Positions 26,796 through 36,884 are shown, counted from the first letter of the stretch. The stretch: DNA of 64,000 bases from Pseudomonadales bacterium (GCA_024234165.1 JACKOP010000001.1:992001-1056000), one strand, 5' to 3'. A program made the numbers and translations. The notes: generated by a model not told the origin, from the sequence alone.

Positions 26796-28202
26796 ATGGA
26801 TATACGATCGACGTCGCGGTTCATCGATTCGCTGTGGATGGACTCGATCGTACCCTCACTCGGCGAGTACATCCGCATTCCGAACCTGTCGCCACAGTTC
26901 GACCCGAACTGGGAACGCAACGGGCACATGCGCGAGGCGATCAACCTGGTCGCCGACTGGTGCCGCGCCCACGCACCACGCGACATGAAGCTGCAGATCG
27001 TGCAACTGCCGGGCCGCACCCCGCTGCTGTTCATCGAGATTCCGGGGCAAGGTGCGGAAACCGTGCTGATGTACGGGCATCTCGACAAGCAACCGGCGTC
27101 GGATCGCTGGTCGAACGGACTCGATCCGTGGATCCCGGTACTGCGCAACGAGCGACTGTACGGGCGTGGCGCGGCCGACGACGGTTACGCAACCTACGCC
27201 TCGCTGGCCGCGATCCTCGCGCTGCAGCACGCCGGCCTGCCACACGCGCGCTGCGTGCTGCTGATCGAGACGGGTGAGGAATCGGGCAGCCCCGACCTGC
27301 CTGCCTATATCGAGCACCTGCGTGAACGCATCGGCACACCGTCGCTGGTCGTCTGCCTCGACTCCGGCGGGGGCAATTACGAACAGTTGTGGCTCACGGT
27401 ATCGCTGCGCGGCATGATCGGCGCGCGCCTGCGCGTCGACGTGCTGCACGAAGGAGTGCACAGCGGGGCTGCGTCCGGCATCGTGCCGTCGAGTTTTCGC
27501 GTCCTGCGCCAACTGCTGGCGCGTATCGAGGACGCCGGCAGCGGACACATGCTGCTGCCGGAACTGCACGTGGCAGTGCCCGCCGATCGCCTGCAACAGG
27601 CACGCGAGGCTGCCGCAACCCTCGGTGATTCGGCATGGAACGAGCTGCCGTTCCTCGACGGCGTGCTCCCGATGGGCGAGAACGACCTCGAGCGCATACT
27701 GAACCGGACCTGGCGCCCCGCGCTGTCGGTGACCGGAGCCGACGGCCTGCCGGCACTCGATGCCGCGGGCAACGTGCTCAGGCCGCATACCGCACTGATG
27801 CTGAGCATCCGCCTGCCGCCAACCGCAGATGCAGGCACGGCGCTGGAGGCGGTGCGGCACGCGCTGACGCGCGACCCGCCGCAAGGCGCCAGCGTGCACT
27901 TCGAGGGGAGTGCGACAGCGGGCTGGAACGCACCGCCGCTTGCGCCCTGGCTCGCCGAGTCGCTGGCGCAAGCCTCGCAGCAGCACTTCGGCAAACCGTG
28001 TGTGGGCTTCGGCGAAGGCGGCAGCATTCCACTGATGGGGCTGCTCGAGGCAGCGTTTCCCTCAGCCCGGTTCGTGATCACCGGAGTGCTCGGCCCGCAG
28101 TCGAACGCACACGGACCCAACGAATTCCTGCACGTACCGTACGCCCGCCGACTGAGTGCCTGCGTCGCACGCGTGCTGCACGATCACTGCGTCAACCGCT
28201 GA
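26796..28202 (+). CDS. M20 family metallopeptidase
   Basis: The 468-residue enzyme shows the M20 di-zinc motifs: YGHLDKQP (metal His and Asp), GRGAADDGYATYA, ETGEESGSPDL (catalytic and ligand Glu), and a late HGPNEFLHVPYARRL block. The dimerisation domain is about residues 210-350. It probably hydrolyses a dipeptide or N-acyl amino acid in the cytoplasm. The ATG at 26796 follows AGGGAGA. Its 3' end overlaps the converging SDR gene by 11 bases. Confidence 0.88.
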   Translation: MDIRSTSRFIDSLWMDSIVPSLGEYIRIPNLSPQFDPNWERNGHMREAINLVADWCRAHAPRDMKLQIVQLPGRTPLLFIEIPGQGAETVLMYGHLDKQPASDRWSNGLDPWIPVLRNERLYGRGAADDGYATYASLAAILALQHAGLPHARCVLLIETGEESGSPDLPAYIEHLRERIGTPSLVVCLDSGGGNYEQLWLTVSLRGMIGARLRVDVLHEGVHSGAASGIVPSSFRVLRQLLARIEDAGSGHMLLPELHVAVPADRLQQAREAAATLGDSAWNELPFLDGVLPMGENDLERILNRTWRPALSVTGADGLPALDAAGNVLRPHTALMLSIRLPPTADAGTALEAVRHALTRDPPQGASVHFEGSATAGWNAPPLAPWLAESLAQASQQHFGKPCVGFGEGGSIPLMGLLEAAFPSARFVITGVLGPQSNAHGPNEFLHVPYARRLSACVARVLHDHCVNR

Positions 28203-28959
28203 CGGTGTAGCCACCGTCGACTGCCAGCGTCTGGCCGGTGATCCAGCCCGCCGCCGCGCTGGTGAGAAACAGCACCGCTCCTGCGATGTCCTGTGGCACG
28301 CCGAGCCGCCCGGCGGGAGTGCGCGCGAGCGTAGGCTCCGCCCAAGCCGGGTTCGCGAACGTGCTCGCCGTCATGCGGCTTTCGGTAAGGCCCGCCGCGA
28401 CCGCATTCACGCGGATGCCGTGCTTGCCCCATTCGACCGCGAGCGCGCGCGTGAGCCCGAGCAGGCCCGTTTTCGCGGCACCGTAACCGGGCACGATGCC
28501 GATGCCGAAAAAGGAACTCATCGAACCGATGCCGATGATCGAGGCGCCTCCGGCGAGCGAGCTGCCCGCCAGCACCTCGCGACAGCCGTGTGCCATCCGG
28601 TAGCCACCGATGAGGTGCATGTTCACGGCGCGCGCAAACACTTCCGGTTCGTACTCGTCGAGTCCGAGGCTCGGCATGGCCAGCCCGGCGTTGTTGACCA
28701 GGATATCGAGCCGGTCCTGCACCGCCGCCACACGCGCGATCTGCTCCGCGTTCTCGATGTCGAGTTGCAGGTAGCGATAGCCCGACAGATCGTCGTCGTA
28801 CTCGGCTGCCGACGCCCGCGTGCCGGTGACCGTCACCCGCGCCCCCGCATCGCGATACGCCGCGGCGATGGCCGCACCGATGCCACTGGTGCCACCCGTG
28901 ACCAGTACGCATGTGCCGTCGTAATCGAAACGCACCCGATTGGAAGCACTGCCGCTCAT
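28192..28959 (-). CDS. Short-chain dehydrogenase/reductase (SDR)
   Basis: The 255-residue classical SDR has the cofactor motif TGGTSGIG, NNAG, catalytic S in GIGSMSSFF, YGAAK (Tyr and Lys) and the C-terminal GWITGQTLAVDGG. The start at 28959 has AGGAG eight bases upstream and gives standard length; an in-frame ATG 12 codons earlier lacks this. The substrate is unknown. The preceding Asp-rich loop (QLDIEN) may favour NAD, but this is tentative. Confidence 0.9.
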   Translation of the reverse strand: MSGSASNRVRFDYDGTCVLVTGGTSGIGAAIAAAYRDAGARVTVTGTRASAAEYDDDLSGYRYLQLDIENAEQIARVAAVQDRLDILVNNAGLAMPSLGLDEYEPEVFARAVNMHLIGGYRMAHGCREVLAGSSLAGGASIIGIGSMSSFFGIGIVPGYGAAKTGLLGLTRALAVEWGKHGIRVNAVAAGLTESRMTASTFANPAWAEPTLARTPAGRLGVPQDIAGAVLFLTSAAAGWITGQTLAVDGGYTVSG

Positions 28960-29142
28960 CGCACTCACTCCTTTTTCCGAAGATCCGACCGTCACGAACG
29001 TGCGGCCTTGCTGGCGTACTCATCCCGGCGGGCGGGCTGCATACAACAGGCGCGTAAAATAACACGCATCATCGAGCCGATGCGGCGTGCTACCTTCTGC
29101 ATTCACCTGCACCGGCCGCCACGACAGAGGAGCAGCCAGGAC

Positions 29143-29808
29143 ATGAGCGTCAGCCTGAGAATCGATTTCGTCTCCGACATCGCCTGCCCGTGGTGCGCGG
29201 TCGGGCTGGCTTCGCTGCAGCAGGCACTGTCACACTGCCGCGACCAGTTGAGCGCCGAGCTGCATTTCCAGCCCTTCGAGCTCAATCCGGGCATGCCACC
29301 CGAAGGCGAGGATGTGGGCGAACACCTGGCGCGCAAATACGGCTCCACGCCCGAACGGCAGGCGGAAATGCGCGCCATGATCGCCGAGCGTGGTGCGGCG
29401 GTCGGGTTCCGGTTCAACCCGGACGGACGCAGCCGGATCGTCAACACTTTCAACGCCCACCGGCTGCTGTACTGGGCCGGAACCGAGGACGACAAGCGAC
29501 AACTGGCGCTCAAGCAGGCGTTGCTCGAAGCCTGCCACGGTCGTGACCAGCGGGTCGATCACGACGCCGTGTTGCTGGCAGCGGTGGAGCAGGCAGGACT
29601 CGACGCGAACCGTGCGCGGCAGATCCTGGCAAGCGACGAGTTCGCGAACGAAGTGCGTGCCGCCGAGCGCCAGTGGCAGGAAGCCGGCATTCATGCCGTG
29701 CCCGCGGTGGTGATCGAACGCAGGCATGTGATCAGCGGCGCGCAGACGCCCGACGTGTTCGAGCAGGCGCTGCGCCGGCTCGCGCGTGGTGACGCTACAG
29801 CCGGATGA
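29143..29808 (+). CDS. DsbA family (FrnE-like) oxidoreductase
   Basis: The 221-residue thioredoxin-fold protein starts MSVSLRIDFVSDIACPWCAVG with the CPWC redox motif and has the large helical insertion of the FrnE/2-hydroxychromene isomerase-like group (FNAHRLLYWAGTEDDKRQLALK). The conserved cis-proline region is HAVPAVVIERRHVISGAQ. It lacks a signal peptide and should be cytoplasmic. Its end overlaps the converging alcohol dehydrogenase-like gene by 14 bases. Confidence 0.88.
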   Translation: MSVSLRIDFVSDIACPWCAVGLASLQQALSHCRDQLSAELHFQPFELNPGMPPEGEDVGEHLARKYGSTPERQAEMRAMIAERGAAVGFRFNPDGRSRIVNTFNAHRLLYWAGTEDDKRQLALKQALLEACHGRDQRVDHDAVLLAAVEQAGLDANRARQILASDEFANEVRAAERQWQEAGIHAVPAVVIERRHVISGAQTPDVFEQALRRLARGDATAG

Positions 29809-30820
29809 TCAGCTTGCCGATGATGTCACGGCTTTCCATGAGTTCGTGCGCCCTGACGATCTCCTCCAGAGGCAGCATCTGGCAGATCAGCGGCTTGAAG
29901 TAGCCGTTGTTGAGGTGCTGCACGGCTTCGCTCAGGTCCTGGATCGTTCCAAGCCGCGAACCGAACACGCGGATCTGCTTCACGAAGGCGTAGGTGATGT
30001 CCATCTTCACCTCGTCGCCGCTGGTGGCACCGGCGGTGACGATCGAGCCGCCCGATGCACACATCTCGACCGAACGTTGCCAGCTCGCACTGCCGATGTG
30101 TTCGAACACGATGCTCGCACCACGACCCGAAGTGAAATCCATGATCGCGTCGACCATGCCCGGCTTGTAGTGGTCGACGATCAGGTCGGGCCTGTAGCGG
30201 GCGAGTATCTCGCGCTTTTCCTCACTGCCGGCGCTGGTGATCACCGTTGCGCCAACCCGTTTCGCGATCTCGATGGCAGCGCTGCCAAGCCCGCTCGTAC
30301 CGGCCCACACGAAGATCGTGTCGGAGGGCTTGATGCCGACCTTGCCGACCAGCATCTGCCACGCCGTGATGTAGCTGTTCGGGAACGCGGCTGCGTGATC
30401 GATCGGCACGCTGTCGGCAAGCCGGGCGACGTTCGCGCCTCCGACGACCGCATACTCCGCATAACTCCCGTTGTAGACGCTGAAGCGCGGGCAATACTGA
30501 AACGCACCGTTGCGACAGTAGTCGCAGTTGCGGCACGGCAGGTACGGATTGGCGATGACACGATCCCCGACCTTGAACGCCCCCTCCGTATCCGGCCCCA
30601 CTTCCTCGACGACCCCGCACACGTCGACCCCGAGCAGGCTCGGCAGATCGACGTGGTAGGCCGGATGCGGGTGTCCCTTGCGGATCCACACATCGCGATG
30701 GTTGATCGAAGTCGACTGCATGCGTACCAGCAGCTCTCCGGGGCCGGGCTTCGGGACCGGGACCTGCTCGACCCGCAACACCTGCGGGCCACCGTGTGCT
30801 CGTATCAATGCAGCTCTCAT
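29795..30820 (-). CDS. Zinc-binding MDR family alcohol dehydrogenase/quinone reductase-like
   Basis: The 341-residue protein has the GroES-like fold (residues 1-130) with a structural-zinc cysteine quartet (CRNCDYCRNGAFQYC) and a Rossmann domain (about 150-280) with AGTSGLGSAAIEIAKRVGA. The usual catalytic-zinc cysteine near residue 40 is replaced (NHRDVWIRKG), as in quinone-oxidoreductase-like members. It is likely NAD(P)H-dependent with an unknown substrate. RidA is the adjacent upstream gene on the same strand. Confidence 0.88.
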   Translation of the reverse strand: MRAALIRAHGGPQVLRVEQVPVPKPGPGELLVRMQSTSINHRDVWIRKGHPHPAYHVDLPSLLGVDVCGVVEEVGPDTEGAFKVGDRVIANPYLPCRNCDYCRNGAFQYCPRFSVYNGSYAEYAVVGGANVARLADSVPIDHAAAFPNSYITAWQMLVGKVGIKPSDTIFVWAGTSGLGSAAIEIAKRVGATVITSAGSEEKREILARYRPDLIVDHYKPGMVDAIMDFTSGRGASIVFEHIGSASWQRSVEMCASGGSIVTAGATSGDEVKMDITYAFVKQIRVFGSRLGTIQDLSEAVQHLNNGYFKPLICQMLPLEEIVRAHELMESRDIIGKLIIRL

Positions 30821-30850
30821 GGGTTGTCTCCCGTTTCGCAGCGCTGACGG

Positions 30851-31252
30851 CTACCGAAGATGCACCGTGGCCTCGATCTCGATCAGCAGACCGGGTACGG
30901 CAAGGCCGGTGACACCGACGATCGTCTGTGCCGGATGTTCGCTCGAGCCCTGGATCTCCTCGATCGCCGCGGTCATCACCTCGTACCGGGAAGGGTGCAG
31001 CGTGTAGATCGTGCGCCGGATCACGTCGCCCCATCCGACACCGATCGCATCGAGCGCGACCTGGAGATTGCGCATCGCCGCCTTCGTCTGTTCACCGAGA
31101 TCGTCGCCACCGATGACGCTGAAATCCGGTGCAAGCGCAACCTGTCCTGCAATGCACGCGATTCGTCCACCTGCGGGCGCAATGGCGATATGGCTGAATC
31201 CGGGCGACGGGTGCAGCTTCGAAGGGGTGATCAACTCGCGCGATACGTTCAT
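30851..31252 (-). CDS. RidA family protein
   Basis: The 133-residue protein has the RidA/YjgF fold with AGQVALAPDFSVIGGDDLGEQ, a central NLQVALDAIG stretch and the C-terminal GLAVPGLLIEIEATVHLR. RidA proteins hydrolyse reactive enamine/imine intermediates; this member lacks the strict canonical RxxG..E pattern in part and may be a divergent subfamily. The ATG at 31252 has AGGAGG upstream and beats a longer in-frame start. It is 30 bases upstream of the MDR dehydrogenase gene, likely in one transcript. Confidence 0.85.
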   Translation of the reverse strand: MNVSRELITPSKLHPSPGFSHIAIAPAGGRIACIAGQVALAPDFSVIGGDDLGEQTKAAMRNLQVALDAIGVGWGDVIRRTIYTLHPSRYEVMTAAIEEIQGSSEHPAQTIVGVTGLAVPGLLIEIEATVHLR

Positions 31253-31620
31253 GACGATTCCTCCTGGGCACGATTGCAGCAACACGTTGAAAACCCGGCG
31301 AACCGGCAGAAACACGAGATCCCGCCGGGCCTGGAAAAACTCATGCAGAGAGTCGTGCGCAATTCACGGGAAATCAATAGTTGCCCGGTGAAGCTCGCGC
31401 CGCACTCGCTTCCGTGGCACGAGCGCGCCACATTGCGACGTGGTGCTAGATGGAGTCTGCAATGTCCACGACGACGATACGCCGCGGGCATCGCCGCGTC
31501 GGGAGAAACCATCCCGTGGCAAGAGACGCGTGGCTGTCTCGAGGCACGGATTGGTGGCAATCCGAGGGCAGCGCGAGGCCGGCTACGATGTTGCATTGCT
31601 GTTCATGGAAGCAAATCATT
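31253..31620. other. Gap without a recognisable gene
   Basis: These 368 bases separate ridA from the hydantoinase-B-like gene, both leftward. The reading frames here are short and show no family resemblance. It presumably holds the promoter for the ridA transcript, but I see no confident motif. Confidence 0.5.
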
Positions 31621-33669
31621 TCACGCAAAAAACGCATCCCCTGCTGCAGGTTTGGCGTCAGGCCACGACCCGTAGGTACGCAGGAGTTCGGCAGGCAACG
31701 AAAGTTTTTCCCATTCGGTCAGAAACTCGGCGCAGGGCTTCCCGCGCCCGAGGCGCATGTGGCGCTCCTCTGCCCGCAACCGTTCCGTGCCCGCCTCGTC
31801 CACGATCAGCGTCCGCTCGTCATAAGCGACACAGAACACCTTGCGCGCCGTCCAGTGGGAGTACACGCCGGTACGCAGATCCTGCATGATCGCCTCGGGA
31901 TCACGTTCGAGCACGTCGCCCCAACCACCACCGCCGGGTCCACAGGACGGAAAGCCGTCTCCCTCCGTCATCGGCTTGAACGGAAGAATATTGGCCATTT
32001 CGAAACTTGCGGCGCCATGCCCGGGTTCGATCATCTGCTGGATCCGTGTCGGGAGCTCGATGCCCGGATCGGCAAACGGAAGGACTCCTTCATTGCGAAC
32101 CCGTATGGCCGGGGTGCAATTTGCCGCGTAGCCGCCAAAAATGCCGGTATTGATCGGAAAACTGTGCGGGAGCGAGATGATCTGGCCGTAAAGGCTTGCC
32201 GAATCGTGCACATACACGCCGGAAGCTCCTCCTGCGCCGCCCCGATATTTCCCTGCCCCCGCCTGGTCGTGCGCCAGGCGCCGGAAGGCGTATATGAAGG
32301 GATGCTGGATTTCATCGTGTTCGATATCGAGGCTGTCGGCCGTGATCCCGACCAGCACGCCCATCGAATCGATGCCGTCACCGACGGAACAGGCCCCACC
32401 GGCCGCCGAGTTGTACATGTTGTTGGCAAAACCGGTCGTCATGCGCTGGTACTGGTCTAGCCCGGCATAGGCATAGAGAGTACCGATCCACCCGATGGGC
32501 AAGGCCATGTATTCGTGTCTGGTCAGATATCCGGCGCGAATGATGCATTGCATGAACGCCTGCGCCGCTGCAGCCAGCAGATTCGCACTGAGCATCACGG
32601 CTGCATCGGGAAACGGATTGAGCACCGTGCCCGCGGGCGGTGCGATGATTTCGATGGCGTTCAGCAGCCCCGAACTGCAGGGCACTCCAGGCACTACGTA
32701 AGCCGGCAGTTGCGCATTGATCGCCGCACGCACCAGATGGGTCGGGCAATTGCCTGCAGCCGGCACCTGCGGTGAACACCCGTTCAGGTCGACCGTGATG
32801 GTATCGCCGTGCACATGCACGGTGATCATGATCCGGAGCAAACCATCCTCGTTATTTCCGGGAGCATCGAGAAACAGGACCTGCCGGTAGACGCCATCCA
32901 GCAGTTCGCCAAAGACCCGCCGCACGGCCTTATCCGTTGCGTCGATCATGCGGCGCATCACTCCCGCGATGCGGTCGGCGCCTGCCTCGCCAAACAGTGC
33001 CAGCAGTCGCTCTTCACCCCGCACACAGGCTGCACAGCGGACCCGGAGATCACTCTCGAACATCCGGTGATTGCGCACCATGTTGCAGAACATGGCCACC
33101 ATATCGCTTTTCAGTTCGTGGTTTTCCGCGATTTTCAGCGGCGGCGATTTCAGGCCTTCGTCGTAGCGGCTCCGAATGTGCTCCTGCCCGCCTGGATCGG
33201 TTTCACCGATTTCCTGGTTATGCCCTATGGTCACGACCCAGCACACCAACTGGCCTTCATGAAATACCGGCATCAGTATTTGCAGATCCGGTGTGTGGAG
33301 GCCGCCCAGTTGCGGTTCATTGGCAAAGAAGATGTCGCCAGGGCGCACGCCTACGCTCGGATCATCCAGATAATATTTCCTGATGAACTTGATCGATATC
33401 TGACCGGTAATGGAGTGCACGTAGGTACCCGGAGCAGCAATCGCCAGATCACCCTGTGCGGTATAGATGCCGAAGGAGCAGTCGCCCGATTGAATCGGCT
33501 CCGAGATCGCAGTCGTGGTCATTATGGTTTTCGCCTCCTGTGCAATCAGCTCGAGGCGAGCCGAATAGACGGCGAAATCACCCGCATCGAGATTCTCCAG
33601 CCCCCGCAATTCACGCTCATCCGCCGGTTCGGCGGCGAATCGCCGCATGATCTCCGGATACAGTTTCAT
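31621..33669 (-). CDS. Hydantoinase B/oxoprolinase family protein
   Basis: The 682-residue protein matches the HyuB/acetone-acetophenone carboxylase alpha-like family: ANEPQLGGLHTPDLQILMPVF with metal-ligand candidates, TVDLNGCSPQVPAAGNCPTH, and GPGGGGWGDVLERDPEAIMQDL near the C-terminus. Such proteins work with an ATP-binding HyuA-type partner, which is not seen here. The substrate is therefore open (hydantoin, oxoproline or ketone-type). The ATG at 33669 is the standard start. It is divergent from the GH3 gene. Confidence 0.85.
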   Translation of the reverse strand: MKLYPEIMRRFAAEPADERELRGLENLDAGDFAVYSARLELIAQEAKTIMTTTAISEPIQSGDCSFGIYTAQGDLAIAAPGTYVHSITGQISIKFIRKYYLDDPSVGVRPGDIFFANEPQLGGLHTPDLQILMPVFHEGQLVCWVVTIGHNQEIGETDPGGQEHIRSRYDEGLKSPPLKIAENHELKSDMVAMFCNMVRNHRMFESDLRVRCAACVRGEERLLALFGEAGADRIAGVMRRMIDATDKAVRRVFGELLDGVYRQVLFLDAPGNNEDGLLRIMITVHVHGDTITVDLNGCSPQVPAAGNCPTHLVRAAINAQLPAYVVPGVPCSSGLLNAIEIIAPPAGTVLNPFPDAAVMLSANLLAAAAQAFMQCIIRAGYLTRHEYMALPIGWIGTLYAYAGLDQYQRMTTGFANNMYNSAAGGACSVGDGIDSMGVLVGITADSLDIEHDEIQHPFIYAFRRLAHDQAGAGKYRGGAGGASGVYVHDSASLYGQIISLPHSFPINTGIFGGYAANCTPAIRVRNEGVLPFADPGIELPTRIQQMIEPGHGAASFEMANILPFKPMTEGDGFPSCGPGGGGWGDVLERDPEAIMQDLRTGVYSHWTARKVFCVAYDERTLIVDEAGTERLRAEERHMRLGRGKPCAEFLTEWEKLSLPAELLRTYGSWPDAKPAAGDAFFA

Positions 33670-33940
33670 GAATGGAATCTCCTCACGGCTTCACCGATCT
33701 GGCCGTTGGCATGCCGTTGCATCTGCTGCTCCTCCTTGCGCGGATCGTCATGCCGACGTCGTTCCAGCGTTGAGCCAGGCGGCTCTGTCGAGCATGCACC
33801 CCCGCTCCCGCCGATGCCAGTGCCCGACACGGAACCCGCGTCGTTCGATGACCGCGGTGGCGTGACGTGCCGGCCATTGGGTGTCGCTCTCGTTCATGGA
33901 TAATGGGCACCATAAGACCCCATCCCAACGGGAAACCGCC

Positions 33941-36463
33941 ATGCCCACCACGCCATCCCGACTTCGTTCGTCGAAATCATGCCGGTTCGGCACTATGCTG
34001 CTGGGCGTGATCCTGAACACCTGTCTGCTCCTCCACAGCGGGCAAGCCAGCAGCGAAAGTCATCGTGACAGCAACCTCAGCCCTGAGCGGCGGGCAGAAC
34101 TGCTGGTAGCAGCGATGACGCTGGCGCAAAAAATGGCACAACTGACCGGCGCCATACCCGAAGTCCTGCCCGACTTGCCGGAGTGCCTTGGTGCGCGCCA
34201 CATCACGGGAATCCTGGAGCTTGGCATCCCGACGTTGCGCGTCACCAACGGCCCCGTCGGCCTGGGGCAGAACGACTGCGTTGCGGCAACGGGACGCACC
34301 TCGCGGATCATGACGCTGCCCAGCGGGGAACAGGTCGATTTTTCCGCTTACACCGACGCCTCGTCCGCCAGGGCGACGGCGTTGCCGTCGGCGCTGGGTG
34401 CTGCAGCCAGCTTCGATCCGGCCGTCGCGCATGCCTACGGCGATCTGATCGGTACCGAAATGAACGACCTCGGGCTGCACGTGTTCGAAGCGCCCGGCGT
34501 CAACATCGCCCGTCTGCCCGTCCTGGGGCGCAACTTCGAGTATTTCGGTGAAGATCCTTACCTGAGCGGCACGATGGGAACAGCCGAGACCAAGGGCGTA
34601 CAGGCCAAGGGACTGATCGCCATGGTCAAGCACTACGTCGGCAACGAACAGGAGGTCAACCGCCAGACCATCCAGACCATGATCGACCGCCAGGTACTGC
34701 ATGAAATCTACCTGCTGCCTTTCGAAATGGCGGTGAAGGAAGGCGGCGTTGCAGCTGTCATGTGCGCGTACAACTACGTCAACGGCACGCATTCATGCGA
34801 GAACAAGGAGCTGTTGACGGATGTGCTGCGTACGCAGTGGGGCTTCGACGGTTACGTGCAATCGGACTTCTTCGCGGTCAAGAGCACCGTCGTACCGCTG
34901 CTCGCCGGCCTCGACAACCTGATGCCAACGCCGGCGCAATGGGCACCGGAGAAGCTCGAACGCGCGCTCGCAAACGGCGAAATCAGCGAATCCGACATCG
35001 ACCGGGCGCTGAAGCGGCGCTACGTGCAGATGTTCCGGGCCGGAATTTTTGACCGCCCGTTGACGCGCCGTGCGATCGATCATGCCGCCGGCGGCGCCAG
35101 GGCGCGCGCCATCGGCACGCAGTCGGCCGTGCTGTTGCAGAACAACGGAGCCCTGCCACTGCCGGCCACCGTCCACAATCTGGTCGTGATCGGCAAGGCG
35201 TCACAGATCTACGCACAACAGGCGGTAGCAGGCGGTTCGCGGGTCGGGAAGGCCATGGGTTCCGGTGGTGGAAGTTCCGATGTGGTCCCTGCCTACACCG
35301 TGGCACCCGTGGCCGGCATCGCGAAGGCCCTCGAGGAACTCGGCAATGTCACGGCCACCGTCAGGCTGATCCTGGTCGACGACGACAATGCAACCGCCAC
35401 CATCGACGGGCGTTCGGGCACTTTCGCCAATGTCATGGCCGAGGCATCCGGCGCGGATGCCGTGATCGTGATGGCCGGCACGGTTTCCGAAGAAGGCGCG
35501 GATCGTGCTTCGTTTACCGCGAGCAACGGTCTGACACTCGCAGCGAGTGCGGCAGCAGGCAGCAGCCTCGACTGGTACGTGGATCTGCCCAACACGATCG
35601 CCACCGTCGAGGCGAGAGGCAACACGCCGCGCAACAGCAACACGGTAGCCATGATCCGCTCCATCCTTGCGACCACCTCGACCACCCGCAGGACGATGGC
35701 AGCCAAGACGGTGCTGGTGCTGAAGGACAACGCCGGCGTGGCAATCGATCCCGCGCTCGTCGGCAGTGCTGGCCCCGCCATCCTGGAAGTCTGGTTTCCG
35801 GGACAGGAAGACGGAAACATCGTTGCGGACCTGCTGTTCGGCCGCGCCAGTCCTTCCGGCAAGCTGCCCGTGACCTTCCCGTTCGTGGGCAAGGGTTTTC
35901 TGGACAACCTGTCCGCGACCCAGTATCCGGGCGTGATCGTCGATGGCCAACAGACCGTCGAGTACACCGAGAAGCTCGACGTCGGTTACCGCTGGTACGA
36001 CGCGGCGCAACGCAGCGGTGCCTGCCCGACAGCACCGGACGGCTCGAATGCCTGCGTGGCGTTCGCCTTCGGTCACGGACTTTGCTACACCACTTTCACC
36101 CGGTCTCGACCACACCTGACTGCGGACAACGACAGGATCACGGTATCGGTCGACGTCAGGAACACCGGCAGCGTGCCCGGCGCCGAGGTGGTCCAGGTCT
36201 ACGTCGGTCTGCCCGCATCGGCCGATGCCGTTGGCGCCGCGCAACCGCCGAAACGCCTGGCAGGATTCAGCAAGGTCAACATCGCTGCCGGCGAGACCAG
36301 CACCGTCACGATCACGATCGATCCGGCAGCCCACCATCATCCGCTGGATGTGTACGACAAGCAGCTCTCACAGTTCGTCACGCCACACGGGGAGTTCGTC
36401 GTCTGGGTCGGAAACTCTTCCTCACCAGCTGACCTGGTGAAGGCCGGAAGCTTCAGGCGCTGA
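33941..36463 (+). CDS. Exported glycoside hydrolase family 3 beta-glucosidase-like protein
   Basis: The 840-residue protein has a signal peptide (hydrophobic core MLLGVILNTCLLLHSG), the GH3 N-terminal barrel with KHYVGNEQEVNR and the nucleophile Asp in YVQSDFFAV, the C-terminal alpha/beta sandwich (SAVLLQNNGALPLP through VEVWFPGQEDGN-like segment) and a fibronectin III-like domain (about 715-790, VSVDVRNTGSVPGAEVVQVYV). It probably cleaves beta-linked glucosides or related glycans outside the cytoplasm. The ATG at 33941 follows GGAAA. It is the last chromosomal gene before the integrated element. Confidence 0.87.
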   Translation: MPTTPSRLRSSKSCRFGTMLLGVILNTCLLLHSGQASSESHRDSNLSPERRAELLVAAMTLAQKMAQLTGAIPEVLPDLPECLGARHITGILELGIPTLRVTNGPVGLGQNDCVAATGRTSRIMTLPSGEQVDFSAYTDASSARATALPSALGAAASFDPAVAHAYGDLIGTEMNDLGLHVFEAPGVNIARLPVLGRNFEYFGEDPYLSGTMGTAETKGVQAKGLIAMVKHYVGNEQEVNRQTIQTMIDRQVLHEIYLLPFEMAVKEGGVAAVMCAYNYVNGTHSCENKELLTDVLRTQWGFDGYVQSDFFAVKSTVVPLLAGLDNLMPTPAQWAPEKLERALANGEISESDIDRALKRRYVQMFRAGIFDRPLTRRAIDHAAGGARARAIGTQSAVLLQNNGALPLPATVHNLVVIGKASQIYAQQAVAGGSRVGKAMGSGGGSSDVVPAYTVAPVAGIAKALEELGNVTATVRLILVDDDNATATIDGRSGTFANVMAEASGADAVIVMAGTVSEEGADRASFTASNGLTLAASAAAGSSLDWYVDLPNTIATVEARGNTPRNSNTVAMIRSILATTSTTRRTMAAKTVLVLKDNAGVAIDPALVGSAGPAILEVWFPGQEDGNIVADLLFGRASPSGKLPVTFPFVGKGFLDNLSATQYPGVIVDGQQTVEYTEKLDVGYRWYDAAQRSGACPTAPDGSNACVAFAFGHGLCYTTFTRSRPHLTADNDRITVSVDVRNTGSVPGAEVVQVYVGLPASADAVGAAQPPKRLAGFSKVNIAAGETSTVTITIDPAAHHHPLDVYDKQLSQFVTPHGEFVVWVGNSSSPADLVKAGSFRR

Positions 36464-36735
36464 TACGAGCAGGGCTTTTCCCAACCGGTCCTGGCGGGAG
36501 GTTGGATACCTTTCAGCCGCCACGTGGGGCCATGTCGGTTGAAACCCGACCTGCGTCAGGCGCCCGAGACCTGGCATGGATCCGTCCGTAGGTCGCCATT
36601 CATGGCGACAGGAATGCCGCTGCCGTTTCTGACGGGCTGAAGCCCGAGCCACAACACGTCGGCTTGCAACCCGACCTACGGGCGAGGTGATGTGGGCGCC
36701 AGGCCACATGAACGAACAGAGAAAGTGCAGGAAGG
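36464..36735. repeat. Cluster of short hairpin repeats left of the integrated element
   Basis: No gene is visible. Four hairpins lie in about 150 bases: GTCGGTTGAAACCCGAC (36534-36550), GTCGCCATTCATGGCGAC (36592-36609, perfect 8+2+8), CGGGCTGAAGCCCG (36633-36646) and GTCGGCTTGCAACCCGAC (36658-36675). The first and last are variants of one unit ending AACCCGACCT. This looks like a dispersed REP-type cassette. Confidence 0.65.
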
Positions 36736-36750
36736 TTGGCGGAGAGAGAG
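36736..36750. other. attL: attL core (15-bp direct repeat)
   Basis: TTGGCGGAGAGAGAG is identical to 48905-48919, which is the 3' end of tRNA-Ser(GCU). The sequence diverges on both sides. It marks the left boundary of the integrated element. Confidence 0.85.
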
Positions 36751-36884
36751 TCCGCCATATATGGCACAGCACGACACACCGCGATACACGATTGACCCGC
36801 AGCAAAGCGCCTGTTTTACAGCATATTATTGCCCTGTACCGTCCCACCCTGTAGCATCTTGTGCAGCCCGTTATCGCGCCTATG

